DNA of 64,000 nucleotides from an uncultured bacterium (lineage in GTDB: Bacteria > Bacillota > Clostridia > Lachnospirales > Lachnospiraceae): NCBI GenBank assembly GCA_947177425.1, contig CAMWUN010000003.1, forward strand, positions 1 to 64,000, given 5' to 3'. The notes beneath the pieces were generated by a model. That model was not told where the DNA came from. It made no database searches and saw nothing but the letters and a program-made list of their open reading frames with translations. Every line of letters starts with the position of its first letter. The stretch's first letter is position 1. Below are positions 20,901 through 27,252 of this stretch, in pieces. A program made the translations under genes and the position numbers.

Positions 20901-23900
20901 ACGAGTATGGGGCAGGCGGTATCTATGGCTATATGCCCAATATAAATGGGGGAAACAGCCATCATCTGGAAAATGCCAGTGTAAGCGGCTGCTGGATATA
21001 CGGGCACAATTCCGGAGGAATGCTGGGCTATGCAGGCCAGTATACAGTTATCTTTTCCAATGCAGAAGGAACAGGTAAAAATGCCAGTATTAATCTTTGC
21101 GAAAATAAAATTTACGGTGTACACGCAGGGGGAGCAATTGGAAGATGCAGGTCGTATAATGTAAACTATATCGGCATGAACATTGAAGGCAATCTTGTGC
21201 AGGCTTACAGAGATTCCAGGGCAAGCGCTGCCCTGGCGGGAGGATTCTGCGGCTGGGTGGACGCAGGCGGGGACAATGATGAAGGGTATTTGGATTACAT
21301 TACCATTAAGGATAATTCTATCCTGGCGGCCAATGCCAATGAAAATAAGCATGTCAGTGCCGGAGGCGTTTTTGGTAATGCCAACTGGAAACGCTGTTAT
21401 GCATACCGGACGGAACTGAAAAATAATCTCATTGGCTATAGTGAAAGTCCAGGCGGCGCAGCCCTGCTAAAGAGAAATCCGGTTCCGGGGTTAAATACCC
21501 TGCAGGCGCTTTTTAACAGCACAGACGGAGAGTTCTGTGCAGACAGGGAAGTGTGCCTGATTACAGGGAATGATGTCAGCCATTTTGCGGCTGAGCCCAT
21601 GCCCACAGCCGGACAGTTGCAGGATGAGACAACGGGCATTGGTTATTATGCAGGACGGACAGGAAATTTCATAGGAGTATTTAGCGGCAGCGGTGAAATA
21701 TATTTCCTGTCTCCTTCGGTGATTTTTGATGGCAATTTTAAGGGGAAAACCCGTCCGGTAACGGATGTGGGTATGGAAGTGGGCGCAGCAGGTACAGACG
21801 GCAGTCTTTTGGGAACCCCCTATGGTTACAGGAAAAATGTCCATATTATTTATCATGATGTGGAAGAAACAGCCGATGGGGATGCCGCCGTATGGAATGG
21901 GGTATCTTTTGAAGGCGCTCCCGGAAGCTGGAAAACCCTTTTTGACGGAATAAGTTATAACAATGTGATAGAGGAATACCGGGATGCGGCAGAAGCCAGT
22001 GATGCCTTCCAATATCTGGACGCCAGCCGCCTTGATGTGAAAGCTGACAGTCAGGGAGACATTACGATAGAGGAAATATATGAGAAGCTTTACAGGAATG
22101 AAAAAGGGCTGCTCCTGTCGCCGCTGATAACAGCAGACGGAAAGTATCTGCCCATGATTGTACTTGACACCCAGTATGGCACGGCGGATCAGCTCATGAA
22201 AGGCGTTGTGGCAGCGCTTACCAATGTGGGGGGCGTTTATGCCGCTGACGATAGTGCATTTTCTTCCGGTATCGGGGAAATAACGGATATAAAAACCCGC
22301 CCCATGATGATTACCAGGGATGGGGAAATTGTTGCCGGAAGCGGGCAGACGAGTTTGGAAGCAAGGAAAGTTTCGGGCAGATGGATCGTTGAATACAAAG
22401 GATTTGACAATGACGGTCTGGATGGAGAGGAACAGACATTTACCCTTCTTAACATAACCTATTCCTGGCAGTACACGCCTGTGGGCCGGCCGGCTGCAGA
22501 GAAGGTGGAAAGAAAAGAAGTCTTAAGCATTCCCGTTTTCGTGGTAGAGCGGCTGACCATTGATACACATCTGAAAATCATGGAAGATTTGGTATACAAT
22601 GGAGATAAGGTGAAAAAGGACGGATTATGTTCCTCCGGTATTGTTATTGCAAATGACAGTTCCTACACTTTATATTCGGAATACATATACGGAGAAGCGA
22701 GAAAGAAATACCCGGTTGGTATAGAAAAAAGTGTGGGATTGTCCTATGAGGAAAATAATACAACCATAGAAAGGGGATTTGCGGAGGGGACGAAACTGAC
22801 GCTGATTGATATTTGTGACAGCAATAAAGTGTATTATTACACAGTTGGGAAAGATGATCACGGGCCATATCCTTACACGATGTTCGTGGACGACGAGGGG
22901 AACCCTTATAAGAATAAGGATATCAGCAAAAACGATGGATTTGAGCTTTATGGTGAAGATACAGCCAGCCCGCCTTTTCACACAACCGATATGGTAGATG
23001 GGAACAAAGAAGAATTTGAATACGCTAATGTGGCAGTGGAGCGGTTTTTGATAACCGTTGATATTTCAGGTGTGGAACCGGAAAAGATACAGGGACGGGA
23101 ACTGAGGGATTTCAGCATCAGTCCCGGACTTTCGGAAGACCTGGAGAAAAAGACGACTCTCACAAATCATACTGCCTTAAAGGCGGCGATACAGCCGGGA
23201 ATGTCAATCAGATTTGACAGCAAAAATGTTGTGGAAGAAGAGGAAAAGACGTGGATTGAAGGAAATATAAAAGCGGATGACGATGGTTTTGTCAATATCT
23301 GGGCAGTCATTGATATCAGCGCAGATCCACTGTACTGGGCGGCAGTCCTGCAAAATGGCGGCGTCAATACCATTGACAGTGCAAATAATAATAAATATCT
23401 GGAACTGCAGGTATACATGACGCCTAACAACAGTGAGCAGGAAGTGTTCCTGCCTGCAGGAACCAATGTTTCCATAGAAGGGGTGAGAACCAGACCAGAG
23501 GGAATAAAGGTGGAAGATATTCCGGATACCATCGAAAAACAAAATCTGGAGCCTTATTACGATGAATCGAACATTCATTTTTATAAAGACAGTAAACTGG
23601 AATTTAAAATGAATGATCTGAGGGAAATTATCAGTGAAGAAATCAGAAATAACGGATATACGGAAGGGGTAATCCGCTGGTGTGATAAGCTGACCTTAGA
23701 TTTCAGAAATGCAGACATGACCGAACACAATCTGGATGAGTATACCATGCACTTGAGACTTTTAAGGATAGAAAATAAGGATTATCCTACAGGCGGCGAA
23801 CGCATTGACGAGTATGAGAGGAATATTCCGGCCGCCCGGAAACAGGATTTGGCATGTGCAGTGGAGACAAAGGATTTGATGCAGCTTGGGATTAATATCT

Positions 23901-24454
23901 ATGAAAACCAGACAAAGATGCCTCATGAAATTGATTTTGATTTTAAACTGGATTTTACAGGGGTTCTGACAAACATTCAGGAGACTGACCAGAAGACGGC
24001 GGATAAATACTATACAGTTGCCTACCGCATCTGGGAAAAAACTAATGAAAGCGGTACGCCCCAATATAAGGTATATGAGGGAAACCAGATGGAACTGGAG
24101 CTGGAAAACGATCCCAACGGCAGGAAGCTGACTGGAGCGGTATCGGCTGATGGTGAAAAGTTCCGGTATGTAACATATCAGTTTGCTCTGGATGAAATGA
24201 AAAAAGGGACGAAACTTAATGCCAGCCAGTCAGGAATGACAAAGGAACAGAAAGAAGGGGTGATAGTCAGGAATCTGAAACTGACTCTGAAAGATGCGGA
24301 CAAGATGGATTTATCCAATTACAAAGTCCAGGCAATTGTGTATGTCACAGATGAAAAGCCGCTGCCTGCTGATTTAGACCTTGATTCCATCACAACGCTG
24401 ACAGACTTCTTCGTATTTACGGTGGCAAAGCTGAAAACAGATCTTGACTATTAA
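11951..24454 (+). CDS. Giant secreted repeat protein (4167 residues), probable beta-helix surface protein
   Basis: Predicted mass about 450 kDa. ATG 11951 is preferred because GGAGG at 11941-11945 lies five bases upstream; ATG 11939 has no site. Residues 1-32 form a classical signal peptide ending VWA/AP. Residues ~35-210 are a Gly/Asp/Glu/Ser stalk with 12-residue repeats. Residues ~214-402 hold six tandem C-x-H...C-x2-C units, likely metal-binding. From ~450 to ~3160 there are many GLUG-like GG(I/V/L)xG turns (GGIAGEITG, AGGVLGRYY, YYGGLAGEIY), interrupted by boxes such as GLGTEDYPFKG and GCGTYEDPYQIEDARQLLALA. The last ~1000 residues are non-repetitive and end DFFVFTVAKLKTDLDY. No LPXTG or SLH anchor is visible, so attachment may depend on the TasA-like partners. 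Confidence 0.85.
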   Translation: MKRKVTAVRMMAVFMAATLFFNNQQMLLAVWAAPQGQEADNTSEDNAPEDDVSDDSAGGGEDGPGSGGDAGEGDDTSSDEDTEEGDGDGSSENPGEGGGDGSSDDTGEEDGDGSGENPGEGDGSSSGNDTEEGDGNGSGDDTEEGDGSGSGDDAEEGDGSGSGDDAEEGDGNSSGENPGEEDGGGSGNNPGADGENPGSGIDDGDGDKPAEEDCSHQWVTDSETQKSICSKCGKEQVIEDGEGKPEEEICEHEWVTDAKTQKSICSKCGKEQTIEDEEDKPEEEICEHEWVTDEETQKLICSKCGKEKTQEDEEICEHEWIVDEETQKLICSKCGKEKTEEDGETCQEHEWIRDLETLLIVCAKCGEENTEEESECPEGGFHIYDLNEEGTGYVCILCGAEKEVLDGLDVTLEMYLHVMGEIDLFILGDADDPASSQLPKTLTDLQNGGKNLIVSSFGDLLVIQELSKQTDFQGYTIQIMQRSIGQLSNHVSIPDWDLRNTPAFEGLGTEDYPFKGKVESAYQNGLNYSLDRPFFNYLSTDAEVDTMNIKGYINTSSSDPQGILAGVLVKGDNANASLRNIVLDGDVSNTGGAAGMLFGRVEGGTDLSNPMNLSYDSSEVIIGRNGSANVSGFHAGGIAGEITGSTVFHISEDPAVSNLQVKSVNMPANSINGEYTWESTSGAGMYVGAMKDGEFIIGGASYTVSVARASGLGGANGGLAGILIGTKVNTDASGENPIVISGSGIVGKVSGGVIGYYNHAADGELNLDHIIVDAVVDATGNDGYFAGGVLGRYYRDEEGSLDKPYDAIKNVQVKRELKAWNAVGGIVGFLHGSNLKIGDVAVTGNITSNSGGQLTDTSINVRAIGGVAGWLVGRYVEVENADISSSFSTNAFSAGGIVGAVGKVLPQFAGERDSLLKVKDVSVNSSFGAYANHCRGGIFGVVQPGTMAALDGTISINMNSSQSFESDNGGIRMKIGHITGVQNESLIYLEESASYTRPYGKNWKDDVGSYGGVIRNGSWGEGDRLISYEDGKVKGNVTQSGGGWVIDTEADFIRLSIMLNTQGRFASDCFGGASKADLLGGSYLLTGNMNLADSGVYSLNRNDNKGLDGAETFTGTFKGAGTGSVTIDLGRLETTQSNLALFPRAGGGAEISGFTLNRSIDGASKYAAGLACQVYGDFTVNDIRVNIDIKSYSTNNNNFNNVSHYYGGLAGEIYAQNNTRFTVNNAKISGNMDVGIASDNTLAGGLAALYMQEGAGMSGILVNGFELMDGFHLSSAGRKCSGMITQINGDTQQQDRTMLSMSNIVVHNGASLTFSENTDKPGGGWLGMMWNDVVPDEGAHCSIDGITIGDGGAAGDGPSLSAGGVFGGLADTVTGHIQVKNITINNGTFNNNSAKKAGLLFRDGINALIEIDGYTIAGHPLGETGGNNAGAVQCTGGGNVDEIVAYNVGRDLNGVNDYATGGIVNIIYNGFPQNHKTYQNRLAGDANDRTRYYYNLFGDSFAGEDTFLQNAEKLDGSAPVIANDRQMMVWHLSQYMNNSIRRYLDRYYTGDISARNADTEFKGEIDLSKVSYYPTMVTGGSYSFKDNAEIVFHGKEIADGAGIMTPSDGGRQHYMMHAGLFLSNSGGVTVEGDENFLTLSGSVSNLGDNSGALFSGTISDTKNIYRVCLKDLYIAGYPEAAPGQNSHAVGLMIGKVMERTGVEDGKEVVYPVRLDLSWIETRGYDGLAGRKTAAALIGTVGSEESRDISIEFTNIRLDSRKEGIFQYASLIDTNYYMEDQENPADENGRMRRIRYLFTEYAFHNDAGADKKQPYFPFDGSNPYYGNNTDGTYAESYVTIGSELAEGVEYWDNKEGPEDGKYYNLPYQNSFEWNTTNVNTTYLPYVHTEGHKGSKEIEVNPKNFAIDKGCGTYEDPYQIEDARQLLALARYLQNRNDYKYLGGWKIHAFESGRTGGSVCAGTVTVHTEDNLITYPVSANGNGTVSLPADFPTQEELSRAYYIIVNDIDMSAMKNGTDRQIAEDFQGLGTENMPFRGVITGKKQDDGSYPVVTLPFRSCWTDNTANVNHGLIQYAKGVVVKDLEIKGAGTETGDNNTAGTRTGVVKVRRMAGGVIACILGGDNIIDNVTVNLKVVPAAESVQAGAYVGNVEQGSLILRNLSEKTAENFQTGSWDSNANTFMAGDAGRYQYISGLIGKVEDGCVIYEDNFSGNTSYSEKVLAHNAKTISNSTALIYKNDRLPICKHYDIIVASQLQGKVEIADAAAGGDFTARIQNASQLQVVSMAVNADAFSIYYKEGGYDVKAACRKAAYDNVGQGAATITGTGSDFDAATKEDDGVYYYPYLYKNYIVFANSSGWQGTLKSVSGGYISQLNGPFTESDGTVTDVQAVMNYELAKAEYDMSVYDRGFRGLGAAYGMSDSVTVTGINEESGVPVDRINDTFYSDFRANFDGNGAVIRMAIDRSYDDGIHTAALFNDLLDTTAGRSYTISDFTVTGSVSSVNKDASGSVTDSGDGNYSNRTAAVAGLVRGPWTFENVTLKDMTIEGKGNTGGIAAWIEPVSGQTYTFDGCVIGENTRIDTYGGSVGGVIGVVTQHDSNAGGAANVSVNLEGCSIQGSATGQAALEVKDRTRDRRDTFNNGNNNYVQMAAGRSGGLIGYVGRRHVTDDFSSRLAIWVNINEKAGKSTVIEYAEIVGAYSSGGVIGEYDSLGEYENPSVSPGIQTPSGITMQNVTVESCKVEGFRWNMNARDDCFDYGVGGLIGEIRGNSLTMKASKVLDTNVTASDRPDQPDRKTAGMYAGGGIGCLKARTASVLDVGIQGEIDNALKDTLELGGQQYKVRSGAADAGGLIGKTVCGASAIPSKLTLSGIQILGMHIEVDNRTQTEEKSGTFGAGAGAVGCAGGVIGTNQMELEIRTVENSTDADGGAKVNNCMVMASGRNSGGIIGAIDKYYNESKVRPTDIRNVNVTACLIGINNIKDFNAEGASNEYGAGGIYGYMPNINGGNSHHLENASVSGCWIYGHNSGGMLGYAGQYTVIFSNAEGTGKNASINLCENKIYGVHAGGAIGRCRSYNVNYIGMNIEGNLVQAYRDSRASAALAGGFCGWVDAGGDNDEGYLDYITIKDNSILAANANENKHVSAGGVFGNANWKRCYAYRTELKNNLIGYSESPGGAALLKRNPVPGLNTLQALFNSTDGEFCADREVCLITGNDVSHFAAEPMPTAGQLQDETTGIGYYAGRTGNFIGVFSGSGEIYFLSPSVIFDGNFKGKTRPVTDVGMEVGAAGTDGSLLGTPYGYRKNVHIIYHDVEETADGDAAVWNGVSFEGAPGSWKTLFDGISYNNVIEEYRDAAEASDAFQYLDASRLDVKADSQGDITIEEIYEKLYRNEKGLLLSPLITADGKYLPMIVLDTQYGTADQLMKGVVAALTNVGGVYAADDSAFSSGIGEITDIKTRPMMITRDGEIVAGSGQTSLEARKVSGRWIVEYKGFDNDGLDGEEQTFTLLNITYSWQYTPVGRPAAEKVERKEVLSIPVFVVERLTIDTHLKIMEDLVYNGDKVKKDGLCSSGIVIANDSSYTLYSEYIYGEARKKYPVGIEKSVGLSYEENNTTIERGFAEGTKLTLIDICDSNKVYYYTVGKDDHGPYPYTMFVDDEGNPYKNKDISKNDGFELYGEDTASPPFHTTDMVDGNKEEFEYANVAVERFLITVDISGVEPEKIQGRELRDFSISPGLSEDLEKKTTLTNHTALKAAIQPGMSIRFDSKNVVEEEEKTWIEGNIKADDDGFVNIWAVIDISADPLYWAAVLQNGGVNTIDSANNNKYLELQVYMTPNNSEQEVFLPAGTNVSIEGVRTRPEGIKVEDIPDTIEKQNLEPYYDESNIHFYKDSKLEFKMNDLREIISEEIRNNGYTEGVIRWCDKLTLDFRNADMTEHNLDEYTMHLRLLRIENKDYPTGGERIDEYERNIPAARKQDLACAVETKDLMQLGINIYENQTKMPHEIDFDFKLDFTGVLTNIQETDQKTADKYYTVAYRIWEKTNESGTPQYKVYEGNQMELELENDPNGRKLTGAVSADGEKFRYVTYQFALDEMKKGTKLNASQSGMTKEQKEGVIVRNLKLTLKDADKMDLSNYKVQAIVYVTDEKPLPADLDLDSITTLTDFFVFTVAKLKTDLDY
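12393..12464 (+). repeat. Two identical 36-bp tandem repeats in the stalk of the giant protein
   Basis: The 36-bp unit starting GCGGATCCGGGGATGATG occurs twice with no mismatch (12393-12428 and 12429-12464). It encodes a 12-residue block rich in Gly, Ser, Asp and Glu. Diverged copies of the same block extend from about 12187 to 12534. Perfect identity between neighbours in a diverged array points to recent slippage duplication, which would change stalk length in frame. Confidence 0.85.
12590..13156 (+). repeat. Six tandem C-x-H/C-x2-C coding repeats
   Basis: The encoded segment repeats six times with the pattern C-x(1-2)-H-x(11-12)-C-x2-C, for example CEHEWVTDEETQKLICSKCG. The last copy is the most diverged. 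Spacing between copies is about 30 residues, mostly acidic. The regular pairing of one Cys and one His with a CxxC looks like a zinc-ribbon chain, unusual outside the cell membrane; metal binding is inferred from spacing alone. Confidence 0.8.
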
Positions 24455-24558
24455 ACGGCAGATGCTGCCCTTTGTGTGATACGTATGTGAGAATACCCGG
24501 AGAGCGGATTGGGAATTGTGGAACAAACGCTGCCACGCTCCGAGAACCAGCTTATTGT

Positions 24559-24600
24559 AAAATGATGCAGAGAGAGGGATTATCCCACTCTCTGCATCAT
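24559..24600 (-). terminator. Rho-independent terminator of the GGDEF/EAL gene
   Basis: A perfect 13-bp stem (24562-24574 with 24588-24600), extended by GGG/CCC around ATTAT after one mismatch, overlaps the 3' end of the minus-strand gene. Read on the minus strand the stem is followed by TTTTAC. On the plus strand no T-run follows, so it serves mainly the minus strand, though the hairpin may also protect the 3' end of the giant gene's transcript. A smaller hairpin (GGCAG/CTGCC, 24457-24469) directly follows the giant gene's stop. Confidence 0.6.
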
Positions 24601-26124
24601 CTGGGTCAGAATATCCACGTCCTTTTCAAAATCCTCAAAGGTCGGGTAATATTCAGAAGGGCGGTACAGGGTACGGAGCATGGATTTGTTTAACTGGTCA
24701 AAAAGTCTCACGGTAAGAGGTTTTGCGAAGAAATAGCCCTGTGCGATATCACAGCCGATATCCGTCAGAAAATATGCCTGTTCCATGGATTCCACCCCTT
24801 CCGTGATGACCGTAAGATCCAGTTCCTTGGCCATGGCAATCAGATAACGAAGAATCGTCAGCCCCTCGTCGGAAGTGGAATTCCTGTTTAAGAAACTCCG
24901 GTCAAGCTTTATTCTCTCAATGGGATAGTCTTTTAAGAGATTTAAAGGGGAGTGAACGCTCCCGAAATTGTCGATGCACAGGGAGAAACCGTGTTCTTTC
25001 AGTTTACCTATGATTTCCGACACTTCCCGGGAAGCGTTGGCAACGCCCCTCTCCGGCAGTTCAAGGATAAGCAGATCCCTGGAAATCAGATAGGATTTAA
25101 GGAGCTGTTCCAGTTTATCAATAAAGGCGGTACCCTGTAAATGAATCGGCGATATATTCATGGAAATGGGCAGGGGCGTCATCTTATTATCAATCCATCT
25201 TCTGATGACTTTGCAGCATTCCTCCCACATATAATAGTCCAGTTTCTGAATCAGTGAGGAACTTTCAAACAACGGCAGGAAAGCGTAGGGGGAAAGGATG
25301 CCTTTTCCGGGGTAATCCCAGCGAACCAGCGCTTCTGCGGATATAATCTGATAAGAGTGGAGGTCGATCATGGGCTGTAAATAGACTATAAACTTATGGT
25401 TGTCCAGAGCTTCCTCCATTTCCTGGCTCATCTGGCGGTTTTCGTTGTATGTGCGGTTTAATTCTTCCGTAAAATAGGCATAATTCCGGTGCTTCGGGTT
25501 CTGGATTGCTTTCTGGGCAAGGAGCGTGCAGTTCATGATGTCCATAAGACTGTCGGAGGTACGCTTCTGGTCAATGACATAGACACCGAAGGAGGCGGTA
25601 ACGGCAAGAGCGGGAGAGTAGTCAGCCAGTTTCTGTGTAATCATGTTAATGGCACGAAGAATGTCTTTTTCACTGGCATCTTTAAATAAAATCCCAAAGA
25701 GATTGGAATTCACATGGGCGTAGGTGGTATTGCTTAACGAGCCGGATTTTAAAATCCCGGCTGTGTAAATCATGACTTTGTCCCCCTCGGAAGGCCCAAA
25801 AATCTGATTGATCCTGCCCATATTGGAAATGCTGAAACCTATCATTGTGAACTGTGAACGGGGATAACGCTCAAACAGGGAGGAACAGCGGTCGATAAAA
25901 TAATCAATGTTTCCTATTTTTGTGACAGTGTGGGTGAATGCTGTCTCGTTCAGTTCTCTGATTGTGGACTTAAGGGAGTGAATCTGGTTTTCATAGCTGG
26001 ACTCCATGGCGTCCAGCCTGTCAGATTTATATTGGTAATGATATTCCCTGGCCCGTATCTGGACACATAAAAAAATAATGACTCCGATTAGTATGAAGAT
26101 AATAAGACCAAGTATATAGACCAT
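24580..26124 (-). CDS. Membrane-bound degenerate GGDEF plus EAL cyclic-di-GMP phosphodiesterase
   Basis: 514 residues on the minus strand; the start codon is at 26122-26124, with an AAAGGA site upstream. One N-terminal membrane helix is followed by a short coiled coil. The GGDEF domain (about 85-245) has NSNLFG where the active GGDEF loop should be, so cyclase activity is unlikely. The EAL domain keeps EALVRW, NISPIH, the ELPE glutamate, IKLDRSF, TEGVES and QGYFFAKPL, but the usual DDFG is IDNFG. Hydrolysis is therefore probable, with possibly reduced activity; the GGDEF part may bind GTP as a regulator. It is convergent with the surface operon and divergent from the next gene. Confidence 0.88.
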   Translation of the reverse strand: MVYILGLIIFILIGVIIFLCVQIRAREYHYQYKSDRLDAMESSYENQIHSLKSTIRELNETAFTHTVTKIGNIDYFIDRCSSLFERYPRSQFTMIGFSISNMGRINQIFGPSEGDKVMIYTAGILKSGSLSNTTYAHVNSNLFGILFKDASEKDILRAINMITQKLADYSPALAVTASFGVYVIDQKRTSDSLMDIMNCTLLAQKAIQNPKHRNYAYFTEELNRTYNENRQMSQEMEEALDNHKFIVYLQPMIDLHSYQIISAEALVRWDYPGKGILSPYAFLPLFESSSLIQKLDYYMWEECCKVIRRWIDNKMTPLPISMNISPIHLQGTAFIDKLEQLLKSYLISRDLLILELPERGVANASREVSEIIGKLKEHGFSLCIDNFGSVHSPLNLLKDYPIERIKLDRSFLNRNSTSDEGLTILRYLIAMAKELDLTVITEGVESMEQAYFLTDIGCDIAQGYFFAKPLTVRLFDQLNKSMLRTLYRPSEYYPTFEDFEKDVDILTQMMQRVG

Positions 26125-26235
26125 AGCTTTTCCTTTCTGCCCAAGGGCATGTACATTGTTACAGTACAATTATATTATATAAATCACAAAAAGTAATGGG
26201 AAATTATAATAATTATCCGAAAAAATAAATATATG

Positions 26236-26244
26236 TGTTATAAT
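26236..26244 (+). promoter_or_regulatory. Extended -10 promoter for the 58-residue gene
   Basis: TGT followed directly by TATAAT (26239-26244) matches the extended -10 form, which needs no good -35 box. The next ATG is at 26279. The 26125-26278 gap between divergent genes is very AT-rich; TATAAT sequences on the minus strand (26169-26174 and 26174-26179) could serve the GGDEF/EAL gene. Confidence 0.5.
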
Positions 26245-26278
26245 TTAAATGCATTTTAGAGAAAGGAAGGATATTTTT

Positions 26279-26455
26279 ATGAACACTTTTTATTATGAAG
26301 TTGTGAGTATAGACGGCGATTACGCTAATTTAAGGAGGACAGACGAAGAAAGCAGTGATTTAAAACTGGTTGCGAGGGCGCTGCTTCCGCCGGAAACAGC
26401 GGAAGGAACCAGATTAAAATATGAATGGATGCAGTATGAGATTATCAATAGCTGA
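26279..26455 (+). CDS. Small conserved-looking cytoplasmic protein, function unknown
   Basis: 58 residues, acidic, with no signal peptide or membrane helix; it begins MNTFYYEVVSIDGDYANL. I do not recognise the family; the sequence looks like a small beta-rich protein in which a strand and turn (SIDGDYANLRR) repeat the pattern of short soluble Firmicutes proteins. ATG 26279 has GAAAGGAAGG at 26261-26270. An upstream in-frame ATG at 26249 lies five bases after the -10 box and is rejected. It overlaps the prepilin peptidase gene by about 20 bases, so the two are probably co-expressed. Confidence 0.65.
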   Translation: MNTFYYEVVSIDGDYANLRRTDEESSDLKLVARALLPPETAEGTRLKYEWMQYEIINS

Positions 26456-27050
26456 AATTTGCATTATCTTTATAGCCTGTTTAATGGCAGGCGGCAGGCT
26501 GCTTAGGTGGGGCAGGCGCAGGTATGGAATAGAAGTAAAGCCTGCTTTCCGCGTTGCTTTTGTGCTGGCGGGCAGTCTGGCCTGTCTCTGGATTCTGGAA
26601 ATCAGGGGGATGACCCTGGAGAGCGTACTCTATAGTCTGTGCACTTTTGTATTGCTGATGATAGGGATTATTGATGAAAAAACCTTTGAAATACCTGTAG
26701 AACTCAATCTGTTTATGGGTGCTCTTGGAGTCGTCCGGCTGTCGGCTGATTTGGCCTGCTGGCAGGAATATCTGGCAGGGATGGCAGCTGTCAGCAGTCT
26801 GCTCCTTGTGGCCGGCCTGCTCACCAAAGGAAAAGGAATCGGCGGCGGTGATATAAAAATGATGGCCGCCGCCGGGCTTCTGCTTGGGGCGGAAGGTATT
26901 GTTCCGGCCTTTTTCCTGGGGAGCCTGACAGGCTTGCTCATACATCCTCTGCGTATGAAACTGTGGGGGAAAAGCAGAGTTATGGCATTAGGCCCTTATC
27001 TGTCCTTTGGAATACTGGCTGTCATGGTCTTGGGCGATGAAATTTTATAG
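26436..27050 (+). CDS. Orphan A24-family prepilin peptidase
   Basis: About 204 residues, mostly hydrophobic with six or so membrane helices. A24 aspartate peptidases cut class III leaders of type IV pilins, Tad pilins and pseudopilins. The two catalytic aspartates are seen in IGIIDEKTFEIP and in GIGGGDIKMMAAAG (the GxGDxK box). The N-terminal N-methylase domain of PilD is absent, as in the CpaA/TadV type. No pilin, ATPase or assembly gene accompanies it in this window, so its substrates lie elsewhere. The start is uncertain (ATG 26421 or 26436), both overlapping the preceding gene. Confidence 0.82.
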   Translation: MRLSIAEICIIFIACLMAGGRLLRWGRRRYGIEVKPAFRVAFVLAGSLACLWILEIRGMTLESVLYSLCTFVLLMIGIIDEKTFEIPVELNLFMGALGVVRLSADLACWQEYLAGMAAVSSLLLVAGLLTKGKGIGGGDIKMMAAAGLLLGAEGIVPAFFLGSLTGLLIHPLRMKLWGKSRVMALGPYLSFGILAVMVLGDEIL

Positions 27051-27089
27051 TGGTCTGCGTTTTTTTACCTGTTCTGGTTATCTTTATTA

Positions 27090-27126
27090 CAATAAGCTGT
27101 CCCGCGAAGCGTGACAGCGTCTGAAC
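27090..27126 (+). repeat. 37-bp hairpin repeat, single copy
   Basis: This copy of an interspersed repeat family (other copies at 37943-38053 and 42512-42584) begins CAATAAGCTGTCCCGCGAAG. It folds as GCTGTC (27096-27101), C, CGC, loop GAA, GCG, T, GACAGC (27113-27118). It lies between the prepilin peptidase and the topA promoter, outside coding sequence. No T-run follows it, so it is not a typical terminator. Confidence 0.65.
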
Positions 27127-27223
27127 TAAAATCCCATGTATATTATGTGTATGTAAAGTATATAAATAGGAAGAAATCCATATCATACGGTGATATTATT
27201 AAGTAAAATTTAGAATTTTCTAC

Positions 27224-27252
27224 TTGCAACCGTTTGAAAAGTGGTGTATAGT
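27224..27252 (+). promoter_or_regulatory. Sigma-A promoter of topA
   Basis: TTGCAA (27224-27229), a 17-base spacer and TATAGT (27247-27252) form a good housekeeping promoter about 40 bases before the topA start. The predicted transcript would have a short leader containing the ribosome site AGGATAAGGGG (27272-27283). Confidence 0.65.

Noticed and set aside
11951-24454. Sortase-anchored protein
   Set aside because: No LPXTG-type motif, hydrophobic tail or basic end is present at the C-terminus, which ends KTDLDY.
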